A stretch of 64,000 nt of DNA from Acidimicrobiia bacterium (lineage in GTDB: Bacteria; Acidobacteriota; Vicinamibacteria; Vicinamibacterales; UBA2999): the NCBI GenBank assembly GCA_016871275.1, contig VFZG01000017.1, forward strand, positions 1 to 64,000, written 5' to 3'. The notes under the pieces are model-generated. The model saw only the letters and a list, made by a program, of their open reading frames with translations, was not told where the DNA came from and did no database searches. The position numbers and the translations under genes are program-made. Shown piece after piece: positions 55,865-63,613 of the stretch. Position 1 is the first letter of the stretch. Each line of letters begins with the position of its first letter.

Positions 55865-56875
55865 ATGCCACCGATTCGCGATGTAATGCCGGCATTCGAG
55901 CTCTTCCAGCCCACCAGCGTCACCGACGCGCTGGGCGTGCTGAGTCGCCATGGCGCCGATGCGTGGCCCATGGCGGGCGGCAACGACACCTTCGACTGGT
56001 TGAAGGATCGCATCAAGAAGCCCCGCGTGGTCGTCGACCTCAGCATGGTCAACGAGCTGCAGGGCGTGAAGGACGCCGGCGGCGGTCTCGAGATTGGCTC
56101 GACGACCACGCTGACCACCATCGCCAACCACCCGATGGTGAAGGAACGCTTCCCGATGCTGGCGCAGGCGGCCCTGCTGGTGGCATCGCCGCAGATTCGC
56201 AACGTCAGCACGCTCGGCGGCAACGTGTCGCAGGACGCGCGCTGCTGGTACTACCGCGCCGGCTGGCCGTGCTATCGCGCCGGCGGCAACATCTGCTATG
56301 CCGACACGCCCCAGGCGATCAACCGCGAGCACGCGCTGTTCGACGCCGATCGCTGCGTGGCGGTCAGCCCGTCCGACACGGCGCCGGCGCTGGTGGCGCT
56401 CGACGCGCAGTTCGTGATCAGGAACGGCGACGCCGAACGCGTGGTGTCGGCCGAGGAGTTCTTCGTCGGCCCTGGCATCGACATCACCAAGCTGACGTCG
56501 CTGCAGCCGGGCGACCTGCTCACCGCGATCCGCATTCCGAACACGTTCGCGAACAAGGCGAATTACTTCGAGAAGGTGCGCGACCGCATGGTGTGGGACT
56601 TCGCGCTGGTCAACATCGCGGCGTCGTTCGACATGTCGGGCACCTCGATCAACGACGCCCGCATGGTCGTGAACGGCGTTTCGGCGACGCCCTACCGGCT
56701 GAACTCGGTTGAAGCGTTCCTGCGCGGCAAGGCGCGCGACAAGGCGACGGCCGACACCGCGGCCGGCATGGCGGTCGAGGGCGCCGTGCCGCTGGCGCAC
56801 AACGCCTACAAGATTCCATTGATGAAGGCGCTGGTGAAGCGCGCCATTCGTGGAGACGCTGCATGGACCTCCTAA
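55865..56875 (+). CDS. Molybdenum hydroxylase FAD subunit with extra Fe-S loop (PaoB-like)
   Basis: A 336-residue FAD-binding subunit. It has AGGNDTFDWLKDR and TLGGNVSQDARCWYYR for FAD. An inserted loop holds four Cys (127, 136, 144, 164). In the homologues 4-hydroxybenzoyl-CoA reductase and E. coli PaoB, a similar loop binds a [4Fe-4S] cluster, so one is predicted here. The C-terminal CO-dehydrogenase flavoprotein domain is complete. Its end overlaps the cytochrome b gene by 13 nt. Confidence 0.9.
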   Translation: MPPIRDVMPAFELFQPTSVTDALGVLSRHGADAWPMAGGNDTFDWLKDRIKKPRVVVDLSMVNELQGVKDAGGGLEIGSTTTLTTIANHPMVKERFPMLAQAALLVASPQIRNVSTLGGNVSQDARCWYYRAGWPCYRAGGNICYADTPQAINREHALFDADRCVAVSPSDTAPALVALDAQFVIRNGDAERVVSAEEFFVGPGIDITKLTSLQPGDLLTAIRIPNTFANKANYFEKVRDRMVWDFALVNIAASFDMSGTSINDARMVVNGVSATPYRLNSVEAFLRGKARDKATADTAAGMAVEGAVPLAHNAYKIPLMKALVKRAIRGDAAWTS

Positions 56876-57684
56876 CAACCGCCCGCAGTCCGTGGGGTGA
56901 GTCGATTTTCACTCACATCTCATGGAGCCTGTTCTGGGCGTCGCTGGTCGGCGGGTTGCTGTTCCTGCTGGCGCACGGCGGCTACATGCTGTTCTCGCAG
57001 CACCGCAAGCGCCCGTCCGAGGAGGTCGATCAGCTCGAGCGTGAGCGGACCGGCCTGCCCGCGCACATCACCCGTCACGGCTTCGTCGCCCGCGCGTTCC
57101 ACTGGGTGATGGCGGTGTCCATGCTGGTGCTGCTGTTCACGGCGTTCCTGCCAATCGTCGGCGTGAGGTTCGCCTGGGTGCAGTGGCACTGGATGGCGGG
57201 GCTGTTGCTGACGGCGTCGGTGCTCTTCCACATCTTCCACGCGACGTTCGTGCTCGATTTCTGGTCGATCTGGGTCGGTCCGAAGGACATCCCGGAGATC
57301 AAGGCCGAGGTGATGCGCGAGATGGGCCGGGAAGACTACCCGGGTCCACGCCCCGGCAAGTATCCGCTGGGCAACCGCCTGTATCACCTGGCGGTGATGG
57401 TGGCGGGGCTGACCGTGATCGGCACCGGCATCATGATGATGTGGCGCGTTCGCACGGGTCTGGTCGAACGCAACCCGTACATCTTCAGCGACATCACGTG
57501 GGGCCTGACCTATGTCGGCCACGGCCTGATGGGCGTCGGCTTCGTCGGCCTGGTGATCGCGCACATCTACTTCGCGCTGCGGCCCGAGAAGCTGTGGATT
57601 ACGAAGGCGATGATTTTCGGCACGATTACGCGCCGCGAGTACCTCGAGAACCACGACCCGGATCGCTGGAAGAACGTCGCCTAA
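56863..57684 (+). CDS. Cytochrome b subunit (FdnI/cytochrome b561-like)
   Basis: A 273-residue membrane protein with about four or five segments. Candidate heme-ligand histidines are in FHWVMAVSM, WHWMAGLL, LFHIFHATF, LYHLAVMV and IAHIYFAL. A cytosolic stretch RPSEEVDQLERERTGLPAH precedes the cytochrome core. Such subunits take electrons from periplasmic dehydrogenases to the quinone pool. Its overlap with the FAD-subunit gene implies a membrane-anchored molybdoenzyme, differing from soluble PaoABC. Confidence 0.87.
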   Translation: MDLLTTARSPWGESIFTHISWSLFWASLVGGLLFLLAHGGYMLFSQHRKRPSEEVDQLERERTGLPAHITRHGFVARAFHWVMAVSMLVLLFTAFLPIVGVRFAWVQWHWMAGLLLTASVLFHIFHATFVLDFWSIWVGPKDIPEIKAEVMREMGREDYPGPRPGKYPLGNRLYHLAVMVAGLTVIGTGIMMMWRVRTGLVERNPYIFSDITWGLTYVGHGLMGVGFVGLVIAHIYFALRPEKLWITKAMIFGTITRREYLENHDPDRWKNVA

Positions 57685-57721
57685 GGGCGACGTTCCGTCG
57701 CCGGAGGCGACCAAAGAAAAA

Positions 57722-58150
57722 ATGTCGCCTGAGGCAGCTAGAGAAGAACTCTCGAATCGCGCCGACGCCATCGAAGGCGGCTACGAACTGATGCTGGCCT
57801 ACGCGGCGCAGGGTCTGCCGACAGACCAGGGCGCTGCGAACTCCGGCCAGCTTCGCGATCACCTCACACGCTTTGAGACGGCGCTGACCGGCCTGGCGCA
57901 GACCTACCGCGCGTGCGCGGCGGCGCTCGGCGTCGGCCCGGCCGGCGCGCTCGATGCATTCCTGAAAACACTGGAAGTTGACGCCGCCACCACGCAGGCG
58001 GCGCTGCGGCTGGTGCTGGCGCAGCCGGGGATCAGCTCGCAGATGATCGACAACATCAACGCCTCAATCCACGTCCGCGCGCTCCTCACCGACGTCTTCA
58101 TCGTCGATGAAATAATTCGGGGCAGTCAGCAGTCGACAGTCGGCAGTTAA
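57722..58150 (+). CDS. Hypothetical protein, last gene of the molybdoenzyme operon
   Basis: A 142-residue, mostly helical soluble protein (EAAREELSNRADAIEGGYELMLAYAAQG and following). The family is not recognised. It follows the cytochrome b gene by 37 bp. The last residues and the stop codon are encoded by a heptamer array, so the C-terminus GSQQSTVGS is repeat-derived and possibly not ancestral. Segments GGCGAC/GTCGCC alternate upstream (57686-57729) and can form mutually exclusive hairpins around its start. It could be a chaperone-like or structural accessory, but nothing in the sequence shows this. Confidence 0.55.
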   Translation: MSPEAAREELSNRADAIEGGYELMLAYAAQGLPTDQGAANSGQLRDHLTRFETALTGLAQTYRACAAALGVGPAGALDAFLKTLEVDAATTQAALRLVLAQPGISSQMIDNINASIHVRALLTDVFIVDEIIRGSQQSTVGS

Positions 58151-58187
58151 GGGTTTTCAGTCAACAGTCTGCAATCCAGTCTGCAGG
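58123..58187. repeat. CAGTCGA heptamer array with degenerate tail
   Basis: CAGTCAG, CAGTCGA, CAGTCGG and CAGTTAA, then further imperfect CAGTCAA/CAGTCTG units to about 58187. It supplies the stop codon of the 142-residue protein and borders the adaptor pseudogene. Degenerate units continue toward 58250. Confidence 0.7.
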
Positions 58188-58261
58188 AAGGCGTCTGGCA
58201 GTCAAACAGCGCGGACTGCCCGCAAGATTGAAGCCTGCCGACTGCGGACCGACGTGCGGCG

Positions 58262-58535
58262 AACTATCGAACAGTTCGGCCCTGCGTGGACGCGGGCACC
58301 CACCGCCGGGCCTCATCGACCGGCACCAAAATGCCCAGGCCCCGGACCTGCCGCACCATCGGGCCGCGCTTGACGACATCGACTCGCACCGGTGCGGGCT
58401 CGACGGCCGGCTCGGCCGGGCGCAGCCGCGAGAGCGCAATCGACACACCTGCGATGACGAGAACGCGAGCACACCGTAAATAATCTGTTGGCGCCTCGTG
58501 GCCTGTGCGACCGATGTGGGACGTTGACTGTCCAT
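58262..58535 (-). pseudogene. Remnant of an HlyD-family periplasmic adaptor gene
   Basis: From ATG 58535 the frame reads MDSQRPTSVAQATRRQQIIYGVLAF, then homology moves to another frame near 58455: VLVIAGVSIALSRLRPAEP, VRVDVVKRGPMVRQVRGLGI, VPASTQGRTVR. This is the N-terminal pattern of acidobacterial HlyD/RND adaptors (anchor plus start of the lipoyl domain). A stop follows at 58262-58264, and the rest of the gene is absent, replaced by degenerate heptamer repeats. So the gene is both frameshifted and truncated. Confidence 0.65.
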
Positions 58536-58615
58536 TGTTTCGAGTTGCCCTGGTTGGACGATGATTGCCACGATTCGGGTTGTGGGGTTGCCCCGGGCCG
58601 TCGATGGGACGCACC

Positions 58616-59638
58616 TCAGGTCTCCTCGACGACCTGAGACCAGAGTGCCGGGTCCGTGACGCCCTCGCTGGCAATAGAGACGACGCGGGCGCCTGCGCCG
58701 AGGCCGAGCCATTCCCGCGCCTCGCGCAGCGACTGTTCACGACAGAGCGCCAGCAGGCCGCCCAGCGCGGCGCCACCGGACGCCCCCGACCTGATGCCGG
58801 CCCGATTCAGCTCGCGCATCGCCTCGAACGTCCAGGTGTCATCGATCGCCATGAAGGCATCCACGTTGGGCAGCAGCGACTCGAACGCCATCGGTGAGAC
58901 CTCGCGGTTTCGAAGCCCACCCATGGTGGTCTGCAGCGGACCCTCGACCGCAGTCGCCTTCCCGGCCCGAGCCGAAGCCTGCAGGCACGCCGCCGTGGTG
59001 GGCTCCACACCGATCACCTTGATCGACGGATCATGAAACGCGCACCAGCTCGCCATCGCCCCCAGCAATCCGCCAACACCACCCTGAACGAAGAGATGAG
59101 TAAATCCCTGCTCCCCGCTCCCTGCTCCCTGATCCCTGATCTCGTCCAGCATCCGCGTGTAGCCGAGCATGATCAGGAACGGCACGCGCTCGTAGCCCGG
59201 CCACGACGTGTCGGAGATGATCGTCCAGCCGTTGGTTGCCGCATCCCGCTGCAGCACACGAACCGCATCGTCGTACGAACCATCGACCCGAACGACATCC
59301 GCGCCTTCGCCGGCGATCGCATGCACCCGCGCGAGCGCGACGTCATGCGCCAGGTAGACGCGCGCTGCACACCCCGCGTCGCGCGCGGCACGGGCGACGG
59401 CGCGACCGTGGTTGCCTTCGCTGGCGCACACCAGCGTGTCGCCGGTCTTCACGGCGCCGTCGGCGATCAGCGTTTCGATTGCGAACCTGGCGCCGAGCAG
59501 CTTGAAGGCGTTGAGACCGAATCTGGCGGTTTCATCTTTCGCGGCAATCGACACGACGTCGCTGCGCCGCGCCAGTTCGGGGAGACTCGTGAGCGGGCTC
59601 TTTGACAGATGCGGGCGGGCGGCAAAGAATGCCCGCAT
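58616..59638 (-). CDS. Diaminopropionate ammonia-lyase-like PLP enzyme
   Basis: At least 340 residues from ATG 59638. The reading frame stays open upstream, and about 29 further residues (to 59725) look homologous (HPAARTRGLFTAADYG), but no ATG/GTG/TTG lies there. The fold-type II PLP site KDETARFGLNAFKLLG closely fits diaminopropionate ammonia-lyase, which degrades 2,3-diaminopropionate to pyruvate and ammonia. CASEGNHGRAVA and VQGGVGGLLGA (phosphate loop) are intact. The insertion RDQGAGSGEQG is encoded by a heptamer array. It is divergent from the D-aminoacylase-like gene. Confidence 0.8.
   Translation of the reverse strand: MRAFFAARPHLSKSPLTSLPELARRSDVVSIAAKDETARFGLNAFKLLGARFAIETLIADGAVKTGDTLVCASEGNHGRAVARAARDAGCAARVYLAHDVALARVHAIAGEGADVVRVDGSYDDAVRVLQRDAATNGWTIISDTSWPGYERVPFLIMLGYTRMLDEIRDQGAGSGEQGFTHLFVQGGVGGLLGAMASWCAFHDPSIKVIGVEPTTAACLQASARAGKATAVEGPLQTTMGGLRNREVSPMAFESLLPNVDAFMAIDDTWTFEAMRELNRAGIRSGASGGAALGGLLALCREQSLREAREWLGLGAGARVVSIASEGVTDPALWSQVVEET
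59106..59140. repeat. CCCTGAT heptamer array inside the ammonia-lyase gene
   Basis: Five 7-mers (CCCTGCT, CCCCGCT, CCCTGCT, CCCTGAT, CCCTGAT) are translated in frame on the minus strand as a Gly/Gln-rich loop. The units are the reverse complement of those in the der linker. Confidence 0.75.
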
Positions 59639-59709
59639 TTGCCCATAGTCCGCGGCCGTGAACAGGCCGCGCGTCCTTGCGGCTGGGTGGAGGAAGACCG
59701 ATACGGTAT

Positions 59710-59739
59710 TTGAGCGGGAAATTATCCAGCGATTATAGT
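59710..59739. promoter_or_regulatory. Overlapping divergent promoters between ammonia-lyase and amidohydrolase genes
   Basis: Rightward: TTGAGC (59710-59715), an 18-bp spacer and TATAGT (59734-59739), giving initiation at about 59746, one base before the ATG at 59747. Leftward: a perfect TATAAT (59737-59732) in the same bases. The two -10 boxes overlap, so the promoters should exclude each other. Confidence 0.45.
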
Positions 59740-59746
59740 TGCCCCG

Positions 59747-61426
59747 ATGATGCCCTTTCGATGTGTTCCCCTGGCACTCGCCGCCGCCGGCCTCGTTGCC
59801 GCCGGCTGCACCACGGCACCGCACCGATACGACCTCATCATTCGCGGCGGCCAGGTGATCGACGGTTCGGGACAGCTCGCGCGACGCGCGGATGTCGGCG
59901 TGCAGGGCGACCGGATCGCGTTTGTCGGCGATCTCGCCGGCCAGAGTGCGGGGCGCGAGATCGACGCGAGCGGCCGCGTGGTCGCGCCCGGGTTCATCGA
60001 CGTGCAGGGGCAGTCGGGGACGACGCTGCTGGCCGACGGGAACGCCGAGAGCCATCTGCGGCAGGGCATCACCAGCGAGATCATCGGGGAGGCCGGCTCG
60101 CCGGCCTTCTGGGCCAAAGGCACCGAGGAGGGCGACTCGCTCACGCCGTTCGGATTGACCTTCGATTGGACCGGCTTCGACGGCTATTTCGGCAAGCTGC
60201 GCGCCGAGGGCACCACGGTGAACGTCGGGACCTTCGTGCCCGCCACCATGGTGCGGCGCGCCATTGTGGGGCTGGACAATCGCGCCCCGACCGCTGACGA
60301 GTTGTCGCGGATGGAAGCCATGGTCGAACAGGCGATGAGAAATGGCGCCTTCGGCCTGTCCAGCGCGTTGATCTACGTGCCCGGCACGTTCGCCAGGACG
60401 GACGAGCTCGTCGCGCTGGCCCGCGTCGCATCTCGCAACAACGGCATCTACATCTCGCACGTACGCGGCGAGAGCTTCAACCTGTTCAACGCGCTCGAGG
60501 AAGCGATCGCGATCGGCCGCGACGCGAAGCTGCCGGTGGTCATCTATCACCTGAAGGTGGCCGCCAAGGCCAATTGGGGCCGAATGGCGGAAGCCGTCGC
60601 CCTGATCGAGAGAGCGAACAGCGCGGGCATTCGCGTGTCAGCCACGATGTATCCCTACACGGCCGGCGGCACCGGCCTGGCGGCGACGCTGCCGCTGTGG
60701 ATGCAGGAGGGCGGTCGCGAGAAACTGCTCGAGCGGCTCAGGGATCCGGCCACGCGGTCGCGGGCCCGCCGGGAGATTGAAACCACGATCGACGGCTGGG
60801 AGAATCTGTTGATGGCCACCACCTTCAGCGGGATCCAGGTGGCGTCGGTGCCTCGGGAGTTCGACCAGTCGCTGGTTGGCAAGCGCATCACGCAGATCGC
60901 CGCCGAGCGCAAGGCGGACCCCTGGGACGTGTATTTCAACCTGCTGATCGACACCGGGGGCCGCGTCGGCGCGCTGTATCACATGATGAGTGAAGCCGAC
61001 GTCGTCACCGGACTCCGGGCGCCGTTCGTCACGATCGGCACCGACTCGGCGGCGTTGCGGAGCGAGGGGATCCTGGCGCAGGGCGCTCCGCATCCGCGCG
61101 CCTACGGCACCTTCCCGCGCGTGCTGGGCAAGTACGTGCGCGAGACGAAGACGCTGCCGCTGCATGAGGCGGTGCATCGCATGACCGGACTTGCGGCGGC
61201 GCAGATGGGCATTCCCGATCGCGGGCAGATCCGCGACAAGTCCCTGGCCGATCTGGTGGTCTTCACTCCGGACACGATTGCCGATACCGCCACCTACGAG
61301 CGCCCGCATCAATATGCGACGGGCATCGACTATGTCGTGGTCAACGGCGTCACGGTGCTCGATCCCAGGGGCCTGACGGGCGCCCGGCCCGGACGTCCGC
61401 TGTACGGACCGGCGCGCCGGCAATAG
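59747..61426 (+). CDS. D-aminoacylase-like amidohydrolase, exported
   Basis: A 559-residue amidohydrolase of the N-acyl-D-amino-acid deacylase group. A signal peptide with a weak lipobox ends at Cys21. The composite beta-domain and barrel are clear: DLIIRGGQVIDGSG, PGFIDVQGQSG, SHVRGESFNLF, IYHLKVAAK, GTDSAALR, DLVVFTPDTI. The first metal motif HxH is Gln87-x-Gln89, so the usual binuclear centre is probably reduced to one metal. It may hydrolyse D-amino-acid derivatives or dipeptides outside the cytoplasm. It converges with another amidohydrolase. Confidence 0.82.
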   Translation: MMPFRCVPLALAAAGLVAAGCTTAPHRYDLIIRGGQVIDGSGQLARRADVGVQGDRIAFVGDLAGQSAGREIDASGRVVAPGFIDVQGQSGTTLLADGNAESHLRQGITSEIIGEAGSPAFWAKGTEEGDSLTPFGLTFDWTGFDGYFGKLRAEGTTVNVGTFVPATMVRRAIVGLDNRAPTADELSRMEAMVEQAMRNGAFGLSSALIYVPGTFARTDELVALARVASRNNGIYISHVRGESFNLFNALEEAIAIGRDAKLPVVIYHLKVAAKANWGRMAEAVALIERANSAGIRVSATMYPYTAGGTGLAATLPLWMQEGGREKLLERLRDPATRSRARREIETTIDGWENLLMATTFSGIQVASVPREFDQSLVGKRITQIAAERKADPWDVYFNLLIDTGGRVGALYHMMSEADVVTGLRAPFVTIGTDSAALRSEGILAQGAPHPRAYGTFPRVLGKYVRETKTLPLHEAVHRMTGLAAAQMGIPDRGQIRDKSLADLVVFTPDTIADTATYERPHQYATGIDYVVVNGVTVLDPRGLTGARPGRPLYGPARRQ

Positions 61427-61435
61427 CGGCCGGTT

Positions 61436-62707
61436 CTAGTAGCCCTTCCTGCCGTTGATCCAGACGGCGTCGATGTTCCGGAGGTTGCGGATGTTGTCGA
61501 GCGGGTTGCCGTTCACGATCAGCAAATCGGCGGCGGCGCCCGACGTGAGAGCGCCAAGCTGACCGGCCTTGCCATGGCAGCGGGCCGCATCGCCGGTCGC
61601 AGAGACGATCACCTGCATTGGCGTCATGCCGGATTCGATCATCATGTCGAGCTCGACGTGCTCGAAGAATCCCTGGAAGCGTGCCGGCGGACCGGTGTCG
61701 GTCCCCATGGCGATCCGCACGCCGCGATCGACCAGCGTCTTCAGGTTTGCCTTGGCGACTTCCAGGCTCGCCTTGTACTGCTGGCCGGATTTCCACGCCG
61801 CGCTGTTGCGAATCTGTTCCTGGCGCTTCGGATCCTTCAGCTGTTCGGGGACGCCTGCCTCCACGCCCTTGAGGAAGAACGGATCATCGACCCAGGGCGG
61901 TGTTGAATCGTAGATGAACGTGGAGATCTCGCGCGTCAGCGTTGGCGAGTAGCAGACGTTGCGCGACTTGAGCTCGTCGATGAACTGATCGTCCACCGGC
62001 ACGTCGCGCACGCTGTGCGCGATCAGGTCGGCACCGGCCATCAGCGTCGCCTTGGCGTCGGCCAGGTAGTAGATGTGCACCGCGACCGGCAGCTTGCGCG
62101 CGTCGCCGTCGGCGATCACCGCGCGCCATGCGGGCTCCGGCATCTTGCGCGTCGATCCCAGGTTGTCGTCGACGCGAATCTTGAGCAGGTCCGGCTTCAT
62201 TTCCAGCACCTTGGCGGTGCCGGCGCGCGCCTCATCGGCCGTCGTGCCGCCGATCACCGCGCCGGCCACGAAGATCCGGGCGCGATCGGTGGCGGTGGCA
62301 TTCTCGTCACGGAGGGTGAACCCGGCGGCCTGATCGTCACCGAGGCTGAACACCGTGGTCACGCCGTACATCGCGTAGGTGCGGAGCTGCCGCAACAGGT
62401 TGTCGCGCGTATACGACGCGGGATCGGTCCGGAGCCCGGTGGTGGCCGGGACGTGGCCGTGGGCATTGATCAGGCCGGGCAGAATCGTCTTGCCCGTGAG
62501 ATCGACACGGGCCGCGCCGGCCGGCACCGGTGTCGATGCGGGACCGACGGCGGTAATCCTGGCGCCGGTGATCACCACGGTTCCGCGGTCGATCACCTTG
62601 CCCGTACCGTCGATGACCCGGCCACCCACGAAGGCGGTGGTTTGCGCCGAAACCGCCGCCGGGAGTGCCAGAGCGGCCAGCAACGCGAGCGTCATGCGGG
62701 TTCTCAT
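61436..62707 (-). CDS. Amidohydrolase (imidazolonepropionase/prolidase-like), exported
   Basis: About 423 residues from ATG 62707, which opens a signal peptide (MRTRMTLALLAALALPAAVSAQ). Metal ligands appear complete: HGH in LPGLINAHGHVPA, a Lys in LLKIRVDD, His in VAVHIYYLADA and LIAHSVRD, and Asp in MGTDTGPPA. The C-terminal beta-domain has GAAADLLIVNGNPL. Likely a periplasmic or secreted hydrolase of amide or peptide bonds; the substrate is unknown. It converges with the D-aminoacylase-like gene with 9 bp between. Confidence 0.87.
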   Translation of the reverse strand: MRTRMTLALLAALALPAAVSAQTTAFVGGRVIDGTGKVIDRGTVVITGARITAVGPASTPVPAGAARVDLTGKTILPGLINAHGHVPATTGLRTDPASYTRDNLLRQLRTYAMYGVTTVFSLGDDQAAGFTLRDENATATDRARIFVAGAVIGGTTADEARAGTAKVLEMKPDLLKIRVDDNLGSTRKMPEPAWRAVIADGDARKLPVAVHIYYLADAKATLMAGADLIAHSVRDVPVDDQFIDELKSRNVCYSPTLTREISTFIYDSTPPWVDDPFFLKGVEAGVPEQLKDPKRQEQIRNSAAWKSGQQYKASLEVAKANLKTLVDRGVRIAMGTDTGPPARFQGFFEHVELDMMIESGMTPMQVIVSATGDAARCHGKAGQLGALTSGAAADLLIVNGNPLDNIRNLRNIDAVWINGRKGY

Positions 62708-62780
62708 GGCGCCGTAGCTTATCAAGGATCCATCGCTCCCCAACGGGCGACGGCCGACAAGTGGGATAACATCTGGTCAG

Positions 62781-63110
62781 ATGGTGCCCCTGCAGGTCCT
62801 GGTCGCAGGCGACGAGCCGGTGTCACGAACCGTCGTCGGCGCGATGCCGAAAAAGGCGGGCTATGCGGTGATTTTTGCGCAGGATGGCGACGAGGCCTGG
62901 GCGTGTCTCAACAGCAACGATCCGCCGGCGTTGGCACTGCTCGATTGGGAGATGCCCGGCATTTCGGGGCCCAGGGTCGTGCAACGGCTGCGCACCCGCC
63001 CTGATGTGCCGACGCCCACCGATGTGATTCTGGCACCGCCGCTGGTGGACGCGCTCGGCGTCGAATATGGCAAGGTCGAAGCTGAGATTCACCGTCTGTT
63101 TGGCAAATAG
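62781..63110 (+). CDS. Degenerate response-regulator receiver domain
   Basis: A 109-residue stand-alone receiver-like protein. The beta1 acidic pair is reduced to GDEP (Asp11, Glu12). The phosphoacceptor is clear in LALLDWEMPGISG (Asp55). Helix 3 VVQRLRTRPDV fits a CheY fold. After TDVILAPP the usual Thr/Ser, beta5 and the conserved Lys are missing, and the end is shorter than normal. It might be a pseudo-receiver or a decayed gene. The bacilliredoxin gene follows by 19 bp. Confidence 0.65.
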   Translation: MVPLQVLVAGDEPVSRTVVGAMPKKAGYAVIFAQDGDEAWACLNSNDPPALALLDWEMPGISGPRVVQRLRTRPDVPTPTDVILAPPLVDALGVEYGKVEAEIHRLFGK

Positions 63111-63129
63111 CTGATAGGAGTTTGAAAAC

Positions 63130-63552
63130 ATGATCGTCCAGCGCTATCCCGAACCGTTCATTGCGCCGATGCGCGCCGAGTTGTCGCGGTTGGGGTTCGA
63201 AGACCTGAAGACGCCGGAAGCCGTTAACGCCGCCGTCAGGCAATCCGGCACCACGATGATCGTCGTGAACTCGGTGTGCGGCTGTGCCGCCGGCAAGGCC
63301 CGCCCCGGCATCGCCATCGCACTGGCGAAGGGCAAGCGCCCCGATCACCTCGGGACGGTGTTCGCCGGCGCCGACGTGGAAGCCACCCAGACCGCGCGCG
63401 ACCACTTCGCACCGTACCCGCCGTCATCACCGTCCATTGCGATCATGAAGGACGGCCAGCTGGTGTACATGATGGAGCGCCGCGAGATCGAGGGACGCTC
63501 GGCGGACATGATCGCCGCCGAACTGCAGGAAGCGTTCGAGAAACACTGCTGA
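63130..63552 (+). CDS. Bacilliredoxin (BrxA/BrxB family)
   Basis: A 140-residue thioredoxin-fold protein with the characteristic Cys-Gly-Cys active site in NSVCGCAAGKARPG (Cys50, Cys52), and PYPPSSPSIAIMKDGQLVYMMER. In Firmicutes the family removes bacillithiol from proteins; outside them the partner thiol may differ. A good SD (AGGAG) precedes ATG 63130. Confidence 0.9.
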   Translation: MIVQRYPEPFIAPMRAELSRLGFEDLKTPEAVNAAVRQSGTTMIVVNSVCGCAAGKARPGIAIALAKGKRPDHLGTVFAGADVEATQTARDHFAPYPPSSPSIAIMKDGQLVYMMERREIEGRSADMIAAELQEAFEKHC

Positions 63553-63554
63553 AA

Positions 63555-63589
63555 CAGTCAGCAGTCAGCCGTCGACAGTCGGCAATTAC
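63555..63589. repeat. CAGTCAG heptamer array (about 5 units) before moaA
   Basis: CAGTCAG twice, CCGTCGA, CAGTCGG and CAATTAC, in the gap between bacilliredoxin and moaA. It belongs to the same family as the arrays at 50001 and 58123. Confidence 0.75.
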
Positions 63590-63613
63590 GAGTTGTGAGT
63601 CAATCCCCTTCCT

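Noticed and set aside
58161-58712. An intact 183-codon gene
   Set aside because: Adaptor homology is split between two frames and truncated, and most of this frame is low-complexity; it was called a pseudogene instead.
58616-60550. A 644-codon minus-strand frame as one protein
   Set aside because: The first 275 or so codons are antisense to the D-aminoacylase-like gene and have no recognisable domain; only the part below about 59725 is ammonia-lyase.
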